A DNA stretch of 64,000 bases from Phytophthora hibernalis (Eukaryota > Oomycota > Peronosporomycetes > Peronosporales > Peronosporaceae), in contig JAAKBF010000203.1 of the NCBI GenBank assembly GCA_012656075.1, forward strand, positions 620,001 to 684,000, in the 5' to 3' direction. The notes under the pieces are model-generated. The model made no database searches. It saw only the letters and a program-made list of their open reading frames with translations, and was not told the DNA's origin. Of the stretch, positions 1 through 10,891 are shown one piece after another. Within the stretch, counting starts at the first letter, position 1. Every line of letters starts with the position of its first letter. Position numbers and translations under genes: made by a program.

Positions 1-1709
1 AACTGACAAAACGAACACACTTCAGCGAGCTGGTTCATGTCTCGATCTCTTTTCTCGTGCTCCGACAGGGCAGACAGGTAGCTGCCAAATCGCGACATCT
101 CGTACCCTTCACTACGCTGAGCGGCGTAGACAATGTCGGAGCAGCGCGTCACCTCGCGGATCCGCTTTTCATATTCGTCTATATGTAGGCCAATCTGCAA
201 CCACCAACTATTGGTTAACATTACCAATTTTTAGATGAATGACAAAAGAAGTCAGACTCACTCTCGCGTAGTCGTCGTCGGTCTTAATCTCCACTTGCTG
301 GACGTTTGAAGACAAAAACACTCCGTCTTTCAAGGAGCTCCATAGGGAGCTTACAGAAGCAGGCGTCGGAACATACGCGGCAGCAATGGACGCCACTTTC
401 AGCAGCTCTTTTCCAGCAATCAGTCCCTGTAACCGCGAGGATGGTTCAGTATCGGGTTTGCAGTTACCGGTATTTCAGAAAACCAAGCACAAACCTCAGT
501 ACTTGCAGTAAGTAGGATCTGCAACTCCAGCGTCTGTGATAACTTTTCATGACTACACACTTCGTTCTACTCCAAGACAAACACCGTTACGAAAATACTT
601 GCAACAATCTGGGCAGCGGAAGGATATTTCGGACGTACGATAAAGTGCTCAAGAGCTTGGCGGCGCTCTTCAACAAACGTCGCATCCATGTTTCCAGTCC
701 AGCGTTTCTCGGGGAGCGGGGTATGATCGTGCCTGCCAATCCAAGCAATTAGTAATTTGCTCTTCAACTGATGCTGGCGTATTATCTGAGCCTCACCTCG
801 AAAATGCGTCAGCAACCGCTGGTGAAGCCATTCCAAGTCACTAAATCGCCGCTTCACTTGCGCTGTAGTGCACGGGAAGTGCGGGCAATTCGTCTACGAT
901 CGATAATTCAGTGCGTCGGAAACAGAACAAATATGGAGGTATTGTAGCAATGCATCCTTCCAAAGAAACATTTTCAGAACTAACCTTCGTGGAGATCACG
1001 TACTGCGTGTAGCGCGAGTACCCAGACCCAACGACGACAGGGGTACTCACGGAGACGACAAAGGACCGTTCAAAACCTGGAGCTGCCTCTTCTGGTAGCT
1101 ACAACCATAGCACTCCGATTACCATCTTTCACCACTTTGCGGATTTAGTCATCAAGCAGCGTTACCACATTGTCCACTGGCTGCTCGAGCTGGAAGTCGG
1201 CCAGCGGCAGGGGTTCCCCGAGTAGAGACTCTGCATCTGGCACTTGCCAGTGTTTTGCACCAGTGCCACGAGCTTCATGGCCACGAACCAGCAGTCCTTG
1301 TTCAGCTTCTCCTGCGACTTGCCCCCGCTCGCGAGGCGCCATATCTGCCCACAAATTTCGTCAGGTTTGTGTCTCCAATAATGAAGACAATTTCTGTTCT
1401 TTGCACCTCTCGATTGGCGTCGTTCATCAGCCGCGCACGTCGAATAAACGCCGCCCCTCTGTGCCTCCAATGTAGCCATCCGCGTCTGTGTCCACCTGAA
1501 GCAATGCATTAATAAATAATAAATACCATAATAAGGAAGGTTTCTGAGTTTTTCATAATGTGATACAGTAACCCTAGACGAAGGCGACGTACGATGTGGA
1601 AGAGGCGGGAGTAGAGCACGCCCTCCTCGCTCTGGAACTTGATGGGTCCGTTGACGAACGCGATGTTGAACTCGCCGCCGCCCGTCGAGGAACGCCCCAT
1701 ACTGAGCAT
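1..1709 (-). CDS. EH-PX-BAR sorting nexin, 3' part beyond the left edge
   Basis: Endosomal membrane-binding protein of the sorting nexin family. Read on the minus strand, an N-terminal EH domain shows the EF-hand loop DTDADGYIGGTEG (split by a 97-bp intron at 1592-1496) and a second half around 1370-1240 (ICGQIWRLAS, WFVAMKLVALVQ). A PX domain follows (YSRYTQYVISTK near 1000, RRFSDLEWL near 840, FVEERRQALEHFI near 670), then a helical BAR-type region (IGLHIDEYEKRIREV, YEMSRFGSYLSALSE, 200-1). Clear introns include 1165-1099 (67 bp). The start at 1709 is the first Met before the EH exon. Frame does not hold throughout: single-base shifts are needed in a C run near 1455, near 1220, around the PX exon 984-850 and in a G run near 718. 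PX-BAR proteins bind PI3P on endosomes; the EH domain would be expected to bind NPF motifs. Family placement is firm. Whether the breaks are errors or decay is open. Confidence 0.8.
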
Positions 1710-1846
1710 TTCTTTTTCTTGTACGGCCGTTTTTCTTAACGTAACCGAGGGGTACACAACTCAAGACTTCAAGGTTACAGTCCGAGTTACTGTAGTACCG
1801 GTATTGCCGAAGAAAAGTCGGATTTCGCGCCCAGTTGAATAGAAAT
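1710..1846. promoter_or_regulatory. Short bidirectional promoter region
   Basis: This 137-bp gap separates the divergent starts of the sorting nexin (minus, 1709) and the GID8-like gene (plus, 1847), so both promoters must lie here or inside the first exons. It is pyrimidine-rich on the left (TTTCTTTTTCTT). I see no convincing TATA box or named oomycete initiator, so the call rests on position alone. Confidence 0.45.
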
Positions 1847-2851
1847 ATGCGCACCTTCGGCCGCAACGTGACGCTCGGCAGCTCCAGCCACCGCCTCGGA
1901 CCCGCAGCCGACGTGGGCTTCGGTGGCACCCCCGCCAATGAGCGCCGCTTCAATAAGAAGCGCGGGTCTCGTCGGCGCATGCGGATCTCCAAAGAGTGCG
2001 AACAGTTGAAGTTGGAGTGTCTTAGACCCAGTTACTGACGTTAAATGCAATCTATAGATCCATGCACCGCCTGGTGATGGACTACCTGGTAGGCAAGGGC
2101 TACCGAGAGGTAGCAGAGGCATTCTGGCGAGACTCGGCTACCAAACGTACGTGGTTTGGGACCTTTTCCGGTGTTTTGACAGCTTCAACTTGACTGATGA
2201 TTGTGGTTTGGTAGCACATGTGGACCTGCAATCGGTGCAGGAGCGCATGAGCGTCCAGCAGCTGCTGCTCAAGGGCCAGATCCAGAAAGCGCGCGGCAAG
2301 CTGGCCAGTATCGACCCAGAGTTCCTGGAGAAGAACAGCGGCATGGACTTCTTGCTGGCCAAGCAGGAGCTCATCGAGCTGATCAAGGCCCACAACATTG
2401 AAGAGGCTCTGCAGTTTGCCATCAAGAACCTCGCCCCGTTCGGCCAGAAAAGTGTAAGTTGTTGTAGAGAGAGCTGCAGCTTAAGCCTTGGAGATTGCTG
2501 ATTGTTTGTGTCTTGTTGTGGAGCAGCCTCAGTTCCTCCACGAGATTGAACGGACGATGTCCGTCATCGCCTTTAAGAACCCATCGGACTCTCCACTTGG
2601 ACATTTGCTGGAGCAGGCACAGCGTCGTCGCGTGGCTGATGAAGTCAATTCTGCTATTCTGCGGAGTCAAAAGCAAGAGCTGGGTGCGTATCGGGTATTC
2701 GTGGCGTACTGGTAGATTCAGTACTCACATGGTCACGTGCATGATTTTACTCACTCCAGAGCCCATGCTGCCAACGATGGTAGAGCAGATCCATTACATG
2801 AAGGATCAGCTGGAGTCGCAAGGTTTTCACGTTGGAGACGCGACGCGCTAA
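1847..2851 (+). CDS. GID8: GID8-like subunit of the GID/CTLH E3 ubiquitin ligase complex
   Basis: Scaffold subunit of the GID/CTLH ubiquitin ligase, which in yeast degrades gluconeogenic enzymes. Five exons read in phase: 1847-2016, 2058-2146, 2215-2453, 2527-2683 and 2760-2851, giving 248 residues (human GID8 has 228). A LisH motif lies near residues 57-85 (MHRLVMDYLVGKGYREVAEAF). It is followed by a CTLH segment (SVQERMSVQQLLLKGQIQKA, LELLIKAHNIEEALQFA-like) and a CRA segment (EIERTMSVIAFKNPSDSPLG). The LisH-to-CTLH join SATKPHVDLQSV matches the family pattern at that place. Unlike its neighbours the gene needs no frame corrections. The first ~44 residues are basic and not family-conserved, so translation may instead begin at Met 1979. 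Confidence 0.9.
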
Positions 2852-3017
2852 GATAGTGTGCGATAACGTCTCCCACGCTTCTTCAGTGGTTGGGTGTCTT
2901 CAGATCTGATGTTCACGTCGCGCCACCAGTATTGTTTTTGCATGTGCTGCATTTGAACTCAATGTTTGCCGAGCCGGGTCAATGCCGCGCTGAAAATTCT
3001 CTAAAACACAAAATGAT

Positions 3018-4638
3018 TTATACTTCCTCTGCATCATTACTTGCCTCACTTGGTTCTTCGTAAAGCTGCTCGATCTCCAGCAATCGCTTCGTGAGGGGTC
3101 CAGCGCGATACGGAAACAAGTCTGCGGCCGCGAGCCGATCGATCTCCAGTCGCAATCGAATGAGTACGCTCATCACGCATTCGAGTCGATCAGCAGTCTG
3201 TAGGTTTTGCTTGCTCGCGTTCCAGTCTGCACTTAGATGCCGCAGATATCTCAAGGTGTACTCGAGCATTTTAGTTTCTGATGAAACACCACACACGCTG
3301 ATTAGAATTCAATTCGGAATGCGATAGCAATGCGCTTACCCCGTACCATTCGAAACGAGAAGATCGAGCAGAACTAAGTGGTCTCGTCCAAGCGTATCCA
3401 CGAGATCGGCAAAAAGTAAGTCTGGGTCATATTCGGCCGCAAAATTCTCACGAACTTGTGCTAGCTGTTGCTGAGCTATACAGCCGGGCACCTTGCTACC
3501 AGCATCTACAAGCGTCACCAGGCGCGTAAGCCCATTCAATACTTCGATCATCACATCATCTTGTTCAGAGAGCACCGCGAAAAGCTGTTGTCGGCGCGGT
3601 AGCTGGACGTCACTCAAGCACATTCCCCGCTAGCCAGGTTCGCCGCCTCTGGTTTCACACTGTCACTTATCGTTCTCGTCGGCAAAGCTTCCAGAAGTGC
3701 GACTCCAAGACGGCTTAAGCACAGGAGCCACTGCTGTAAGAACGGATAGCGGCTTGATTGACCGATAAAGGCCTCTTGGCTCGCCACATTTGAGGGTTCA
3801 ATTATGTTGAGTAACCGCACGGCCTCAGATGTGCATGATGATTGTATCAGCCACACCAAACACATATCCAACCACTGCAAGTACATAACTTCTACATCAT
3901 CATCGTCCTCATCCTGTGTTTGCTCTTTCCATGATGCCATCAGCTCTTGGAAATCACCTAAAAGACCCTGGACTGCACTGGACACAAATGTCGGCTGTGA
4001 GGCGTAGCCCATCGTCATAAAGACGGTATTCATCAGCATCTTCATCTGGTTATACAACTCCACTACATGTAGTTGAGAAACCTCCACCACCTCCAAGCCG
4101 TGAACCCGTTTTATGAAATCGCTCAAAAACACCAGAACCTCGTATCGAACCGAGTACGGAGCTAGCGCGGGGCAATCATCTCCATCTTCAGAATGGACCA
4201 CGAACACTCCACATAAAATCGCCTTCATCAGCTGCAGGTGCTCCAGCACAGCCTCCAAATAGGGATATTCCACCTCATCCTCACTGTCATCTCGTCGTGC
4301 AGCTTCCGTCTTGAGGAGCTGCCGCAGCAACTGGAAACGAAACCCACCAGCTTCTCGCCTCCAACTCACAGTCGGCACTGTCATGATAGCCCTGCAGAAT
4401 TGAACATATTAGCAATTGTATCATTTTCTCAATTCAACTGCCCCTCTTACCCCACGACCTCAACGACGTCCTCTATTCTATCCCTCGCAAGCACATTCCT
4501 AAGCTCCTCTTTTGCAGCATACGCCACCAGTACATCTTCATGATCTAGAAGCTCTAACAGCGTCCTGAAGTCTGCAGTAAACGTCCCATTACGCCCTCGA
4601 GTCGCCCCAATGCGTTGGATCGCCACGCACCTGTCCAT
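3018..4638 (-). CDS. Lines-family protein (LINS1-like)
   Basis: Probable homologue of the Lines/LINS1 family; its cellular role in oomycetes is unknown. Exons: 4638-4451, then 4391 leftwards to 3347, then 3277-3018, with introns 4450-4392 and 3346-3278 that join in phase. The C-terminal block DLLVSNETKMLEYTLRYLRHL, followed by LIRLRLEIDRLAAADLFPY, is the family signature (ET..LEY..RYL, then LFPYNP-like). The N-terminal exon has LLELLDHEDVLVAYAAKEEL, similar to the armadillo-like start of Lines. One break remains: near 3620 the frame changes at a run of four C (plus strand), where one extra base would restore a continuous reading. The gene is divergent from the ankyrin gene with a 75-bp gap. 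I am fairly sure of the family, less of the exact start. Confidence 0.7.
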
Positions 4639-4713
4639 CAATAACCATATCTTTTCCACCAATCACAGCTTGCGATCTTGAAGAGCTGCATCGGATCTTG
4701 ATCAATCATCGAG
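4639..4713. promoter_or_regulatory. 75-bp gap between divergent genes
   Basis: Only 75 bp separate the Lines-family start (minus) and the ankyrin/pseudokinase start (plus). Any promoter must be shared or overlap the coding ends. No core element stands out. Confidence 0.4.
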
Positions 4714-7700
4714 ATGATGAACATGATGGAGGCGACAGACTCGGACGCAGAGTTCGCAGCCAAAGGCGCCAAGACGCCTCTCTGGTCGGGAGCAGCGTAC
4801 TCCAGCGCCATCAGCAAGTCCATGCGCGCCATGGTGACGAGCAACAGGCGCAAGCAACAGACTGCGGACGGACAAGATACAGGCGCAGAGCTCTTCGCCG
4901 ACGCCGTGGCTCGCAAGGACAAGGAGAAGATGCTGGACGCATTGGCGAAGGATCCCAGTGTTCTGCAACGCAGTGACGAGGTGGGAGGCTGCTTTGCATA
5001 GAGTTAGTTACATGGTTGTTGATTGGATTGTGTGTGCTAGGACGGCTGGCTGCCCCTGCATCACGTTTGTGCACTGCGGCCGAACTACCGCTACGTCGAT
5101 TTGATGAACATGATGGTCAACACATACCCAGTGGCGGTTTGCTGTGAAGACAAGGTGGGAGCAAGATTCTGTTGACGGTAGGGTGATACGTGTTTAACGA
5201 CTTCGGCATTTTGTGGGGGTGCAGAATGGACAAACTCCATTGCATATTTTGTGTGCAAACCAATGTGTGACAGTGCAGGCGCTTGGAGTGTTTGCTGCGT
5301 CGCTTGCGGAGCTCACGCTCACGCACGATAAAAGCGGGAACTTGCCACTGCATTGCCTCTGTCAAAACGTTTCGTGCGAAATTGGCGTGGTCAAGAAGCT
5401 GGGATCGGAAACTTCTGCCTACGCGACCATCAACGATGTACGTTTGGTTGAACTGCGACTTGATAGAGGGGCGTGTTGTTGATTGTCTTTCTGTCATTTA
5501 GGAAGGTCAAACGCCGTTGCATTGCTTGGCGATGGCCGACACCCCACTCAAAACGAATACTCTTTGTCATTTAATCGAAAGTTTCCCCAACACGGCGTTG
5601 ATGCGAGATTTGGTACCGACAGCATTTTGTTCTACCAACATAGCATTTGTATATACTAACGCGTGAATGGTCTGTGATTAACCCAGATGGGGCGAACTGT
5701 TCTTCACTGGATTTGTGAACGCCGAGAACTAGACCAGAACATCATTCGAACACTGTTTGCTACCGTTGCCGACACCGCTTCTCTACCAGATGTCGTACGT
5801 GCTCGTTCTGCGGTCAATTATTGTTTAATTGTCGTCACCTATGTCACACTAATACTCCTTGCTAACTTTTGAACAGAACGGGGAATTGCCCCTTCACATA
5901 TTGTGCCAGAACGAAAAGGTTACTCATGATTTACTTCGCTTGGCGTTAAAAGCCTATCCAGACAGCATATATTCGAACGCGAAGGTGTTAACCGTTCAAC
6001 TTGTGGATGTTTTCAAAACACTTACTTCGTATTAACCATTCTACCGTTTTTTGTGCAGAACGAGTTATCACCACTCCACTTTATCTGCCTGAACGAAAGC
6101 TGTAGCGTCGACTTGCTGACTGAAATTTTCTCGTTTGACCACGAAAATTCAGCCTGTTCCACAGCTGATACAGTAAGTTTGTCGCGATGGTTCATATCAT
6201 GCCCGGTATCAACTGATGTGCTTGGTTATTTCTCTGTGATACTCAGTTTGGAGCTACAGCTTTGCATTTGCTCTGCATAAATGGGATGATTTCCATCGAT
6301 CTTTTGCGTACAATGCTGCTTATGTGCTCAGAAGGCTCCTTTACACAAGATACGGTATGTCCTGAATGTCATTACTATCGTCTTGGCTGAGTGCGATGAA
6401 TTTCTCGTTTCTAGCACGGCCGGTCACCGCTTCATTATATGTGCATGAATCACGCGGTCTCGTCGGAGTTGTTGTGGCTTTTCTTCGATCGAGGCCACGA
6501 CCTTGTTCGCCAAGTCGACAAAGTGAGGCACTGAAATGGATTCCATGCCACACCTTTTGGTTGTAACGTCTTGCTTTGTTAAACAGGATGAACGGACTCC
6601 GTTGCACTACCTCTGCAGCAATATTAAAGTAACACCCCGTGTGCTCGAAATCCTATTCGATAGCTGGCCAAGTGCTGCATTGGTCGCAGATCGGGTAAAC
6701 TTCGTGGACAGCATATGCGTTTTTGAAAGTATGAATTCTGACGACTTTTCTTACAGGACTTCAAGCTTCCTGTTCAATATTTGGTGGACAACCCCTCTTC
6801 TTCATCTGAAATTACCGCACTACTGATATGCGGACCGGCATCGTATCGCCACCGATACGAGTTCCTTGGTGTAAACGGACAGTGCGTCTGTTTCACGCTG
6901 GGTGCTGAAGTGTCTTACGTTCAAACGAATGTGGCAATGGACGCCAATACGGCCTCAAAAGTGCTTGTGAACTTTTATTCATTGCCAGAGTTTGTGGACC
7001 ACGAAAAAAATGCTTCTTCGCCTGAAAACAGCAGTACGTATGATCGTTCCATGTTCGGAAATGCTTTTTCCTAAGGTTGGCTTTGTGACTTCGTGTTTCA
7101 ATTAGGACGAGATACGAGACGATCATGTAAACTACTCCCCTACGGTGCACGAGACGTTTGCAAATGCTAAACGACGCCTAACGCCGCGAAACATTGACAT
7201 CGCGCCAGAAGATCACAACGGGTATGTTTATAACCGCATGCTTTGCTGTAGAGAAAGTATGACCGAGGAATCGATCGTTTTGTGCTAACTCATAGCGCCA
7301 TTGTGGATGCGAGCAGCGATGCGAGCATAGTCTTAGACTTTGCGGTAGTAATGGAAGCCCCGTTGTACACACTGGAAGGTTTACGAGCAGAAAAGCTGTG
7401 CGACACGGAGTCAGTTCGCGCTATTACTACGGAGCTTGCTAACTGCCTGCTTTTCTGGCACGGCGATGCGCGCATGGTTCACGGAAACATAGTACGTTGG
7501 CAAGAAATCTACTTCATGCTGGATACTTGTTCATGGAGGTGGATCTGTTTCCAGACACTGCAAAACGTCGGCCAGTTTGAAGATCGGGGACTCTGCCTGT
7601 ACAATATGAGCACTAGCCGAGAGCTTTACGAGCAGCGCACAATTGGTTCTCACGCCATTACGCTGAGCTCATGCCCACCAGAGGCTGCTAAAGCTTTTGT

Positions 7701-8958
7701 TTGGAAGGAGGAATTTTTGCCGAGCGTGGCGTCCGATATGTGGCAGTTCGGATGCCTTGTGTACGTAAGCAGTAAAGTTTGCCTGATGATCGAAGGGAAC
7801 TGATGCTGCTTTGTTTGCGGGCAACTGCATCAGGTACCAGCTTCTTACTGGGAATACTCTGCTCGAGCGATTGGCGCCATGGAGCCAGTCAATTGGCCAT
7901 GAACAGGGGCTGCATTTGATATGCTCACTCACAGAGGCGGTGCTCGATCCACTCATTTCTGAAGCCCCATCAGAGTTTCGGCTGCTGCTGCAGCGAACAC
8001 TTGTCGTAAACCCAAGCTATCGCTGGAGCATTGATCGACTATTGGTTTGTAGCATCTTTTCCGGAGTGAACACGGTCGGTGGCTTACGCTATCGCGATTT
8101 GTTCTTTTGTCATCATAGCGCATCGAAGACGCGTCATTCGCGACTAGCGAAGCCCCTTCACACGATTCAGTTGGCAAAGCACTGCAGCAAAAGGCAGAAG
8201 ATGCTTTGGTCGAAGGAACTGAGGGGGCTCGATCTGTGAAGCACGCACAGGAACAACTGGAGTTTATGATGAAGGAGCAGTCGCTCTTGCGTCATACGCT
8301 TCTTTCATCGAAGTCACAGCTTCGAGACGTCGATCAGGTACGTTCGAGAGATCAACCGACGCGCTTGATATACTCTTCAGTCACAATACTGTTGACCAAT
8401 GCTCAGGCTCGCAGCAGGCTGCAACTGAGGATGGAGGAGCTCCAAATTCAGTTGGCAAGCGAGGCTCATCAAAGACAGGAGGCACAGCTTGAGGCTCAAC
8501 TCTTGGCGCGCAACCACCAGTCAATGACGCTTCAGCTGCACACGACAGTGCAAATGCTACTCAACCTCGTCCCGTTGGCTCGCAAGGTAAGAAGAGTATG
8601 TGGAGCTATCATCCGAAGAAATCTAACAAATCTGCCAATGCAGGTGTACGGAGCTGCGGCAGATGACTTCTTATCTAGTGCGCTTGCACAGGCCACCGGA
8701 GAAGTTCCACCATCCAACTTTTCGACAGAGCCTACCAATCTCCGTCGGAAAAACGGACCCGTGCAACTCCTGAAAAGTCAACTGCAGCGCTCGGTGTTGG
8801 CCCACGGGTGCGTCTGGGCCAACAGCTCTCCGTCCAATACAACCGAGTCATTGATTCCCGACGAGAATGACGATACCAATTCATTGCCAACCAACGACAA
8901 CGAAGACAAGTCTCGAGGCCAAGTGGAAGGAGGAGACCCAGACAGCTCCGCCGCGTGA
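4714..8958 (+). CDS. Ankyrin-repeat, pseudokinase and coiled-coil protein
   Basis: Large multi-exon protein, role unknown, probably a scaffold. After a charged N-terminus, ankyrin repeats fill exons 5041-5154, 5225-5437, 5502-5612, 5687-5794, 5877-5984, 6059-6172, 6247-6354, 6587-6694 and 6757 onward; most are 36-38 codons, phase 0, with a TPLHxLC-type core (NGQTPLHILC, NGELPLHILC, DERTPLHYLC). A kinase-like region follows (about 7300-8045): the catalytic loop reads HGNI instead of HRD, no DFG is visible, PPE stands for APE, and SDMWQFGCLVYQLLTG matches subdomain IX. The C-terminus is a Gln/Glu-rich coiled coil (8250-8590) and a low-complexity acidic tail. One A too many in a run of seven near 7010 would explain a phase mismatch at the 7033 junction. 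The missing HRD and DFG suggest a catalytically dead kinase. Confidence 0.8.
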
Positions 8959-9043
8959 ATCCCAAATGGCTACATGTTTACCCTAAACACAGATTAAAAA
9001 ACTTTGATTTTGAATCGTATTGCCACAATTTGAATTTGATAGC

Positions 9044-10865
9044 AATGGCGGGATGTCGCGCTGTGGAGACGTATCTGCGCAACTTCGCGGGCGAGAGGGC
9101 CCGCTACCAGGAGGTTCTCGACATCACGCTCTGCTACGGCGTGCAGTGCCTGGCTCGCAACTTCTCGCTCAAAGGAATGTCCTGCAACGAGCTGCGAACC
9201 ATCACAGGTGTCGCGGAATAAAGTCTATCATCCACGTTTTAGTGAGCTAATCACTGCTCTTTTGACTGCAGGGTACGATGCAGCGAAGACGCGAGACTTT
9301 TACGTGCGCCATGCGTCGCGGCCGACCGGTAGAGAGCAGCGCGCGCCGATGGAAGTGCGGGCCAAGCCGTCGCACTCGTGGAGAGACGGAGAAGAGGAGA
9401 TGCCAGACTTCCCAGAGCTCTCAGCTGCGGTTGACAATGACCCTAGCACTGTCAGAGATGAGACACAGTGTGTCTATCAGGATCAGTTAACAGAGCGTGC
9501 AGTGGATGAAGAAAGTGGCGATTCCACTGGAGAAGAAGACGAACAGGAGACCATTTACGGACGTGGAGGTGCTGGTTCGAGTCCTCGCAGTCTTCTATCG
9601 AAAGATATACCAGGTCGGAGTGGAAGCACTCCGCGTGCTGCAATGGGAAACACAGCTTCAGTGCGGTCAGGGATACCACGGAAGCAGCGGCCTCTGCATC
9701 CTCAACCCCAGCAGCGCCAACCACGACAAATCCCTCGCTCACTTCAGCAAGTGCAGTCCAAGATCCAGCCCGAGCTGGATGCCCGCCGACAGAAAGTGCT
9801 GCGTGTGAAGAAGACACAATCACAAAGAATGGCGGAGACTCTAGCGCGTGCCCGGTTGGCTGAGTACGATGCGCGACGAGAGTTACAGGATGTGCGTGAT
9901 CGGCGTCTTGGTCCGAAGAAAATGCCCTTAGCGATATAACGAAGGGTAACGTAATTCGCTTCGCTCTTGAAGGGTCTGCCATGACTAATCATGCTGTGGT
10001 GGTGTAACAGGTGCTGCAGCGCTGGAAATCGTTGATGACTTCATGAAGAGCCCTTTAATGGAAAAATTCGGTCGCGATGAATCAGTTGGTGCTGGGCACT
10101 CAACGACGTCAGTTTTCCCGTAAATTTGATGTTGCCGCTATTTATCATTAGTCTAACATGTTGTGCACATCAGTGATCCTGTCCAGCAGCGTCCAGCTCA
10201 GAGGGACCCACTTAAAGAAGAACTGTACGGTACAGCGGCGTTGGACAGTTCGTTTCTTGGATGCAAGCCTGCACCGGAACCGCGACGACGGTCAGAGAGT
10301 AAACCAAAGCAGACAAAGCGAAGTACGAACCCGAATTAGCTGAGGGTGTTTTCGATAGAAGGTGATCGCTAATATGCTGAACTTGTTACGCAGATTACAA
10401 CGGATGGCTTGGTGATTTTGGGCCGCTTCATACGAAAACGGTTCGGCCAGAGTGGGATGAAGTAGAGGAGGACCAGACCGCAGACTTGGACCCACGTACG
10501 TATTGTATTGACTGCGGAAAGCTAACTTTGGGCACCTGACAACCACGCTCGAATGAATGTAGGCGTCGGAGGCACCAAGTACGAGTGGAATTTCGAGCAG
10601 TAAGTGGGCACGCTGGTATGATCTCAGTGCTTTCGCATGATAGAACATTTAACGCTTTTCTCTTTTTCTTCTACACTTTACAAGTCTCCCTGGTGGGCGC
10701 CACGAACCTGTAAACCACGGTAAGGTCACGACTTGGACGCGCTTTGAAGGAGACACGACCACTGCTGGAATAGGAAAAGAAAACGATGCGCTCGATGCCG
10801 ACTTGAGCGATGAGGTGAGTGTGAACTCAGACCCTGTATTCCGATGGCTTACAGAAGCCGTTTAG
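9044..10865 (+). CDS. Unrecognised intron-rich protein
   Basis: I do not recognise this protein. Exons join in phase: 9044-9207; from ~9272 to the donor near 9916; then segments beginning about 10011, 10173, 10394, 10562 and 10684, ending at the stop at 10865. The N-terminus is compact (MAGCRAVETYLRNFAGERA, DITLCYGVQCLARNFSLKG). The middle is disordered and acidic, then Gln/Pro/Arg-rich (9650-9780), followed by a basic helical stretch (RARLAEYDARRELQDVRDRR). The last exons encode short conserved-looking blocks (YNGWLGDFGPLHTKTVRPEW, GGTKYEWNFEQ). Consistent phase through six introns argues that it is a real expressed gene. It starts 85 bp after the ankyrin gene on the same strand and ends 26 bp from the convergent exchanger gene. 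Confidence 0.65.
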
Positions 10866-10891
10866 CTAACAAAAACAAAGGTGCGCCTATC

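Noticed and set aside
1162..1992. A 276-codon minus-strand frame as a separate gene
   Set aside because: Its right end is antisense to the GID8 first exon and its middle runs through the clear 97-bp intron; only the EH-domain part is real and belongs to the sorting nexin.
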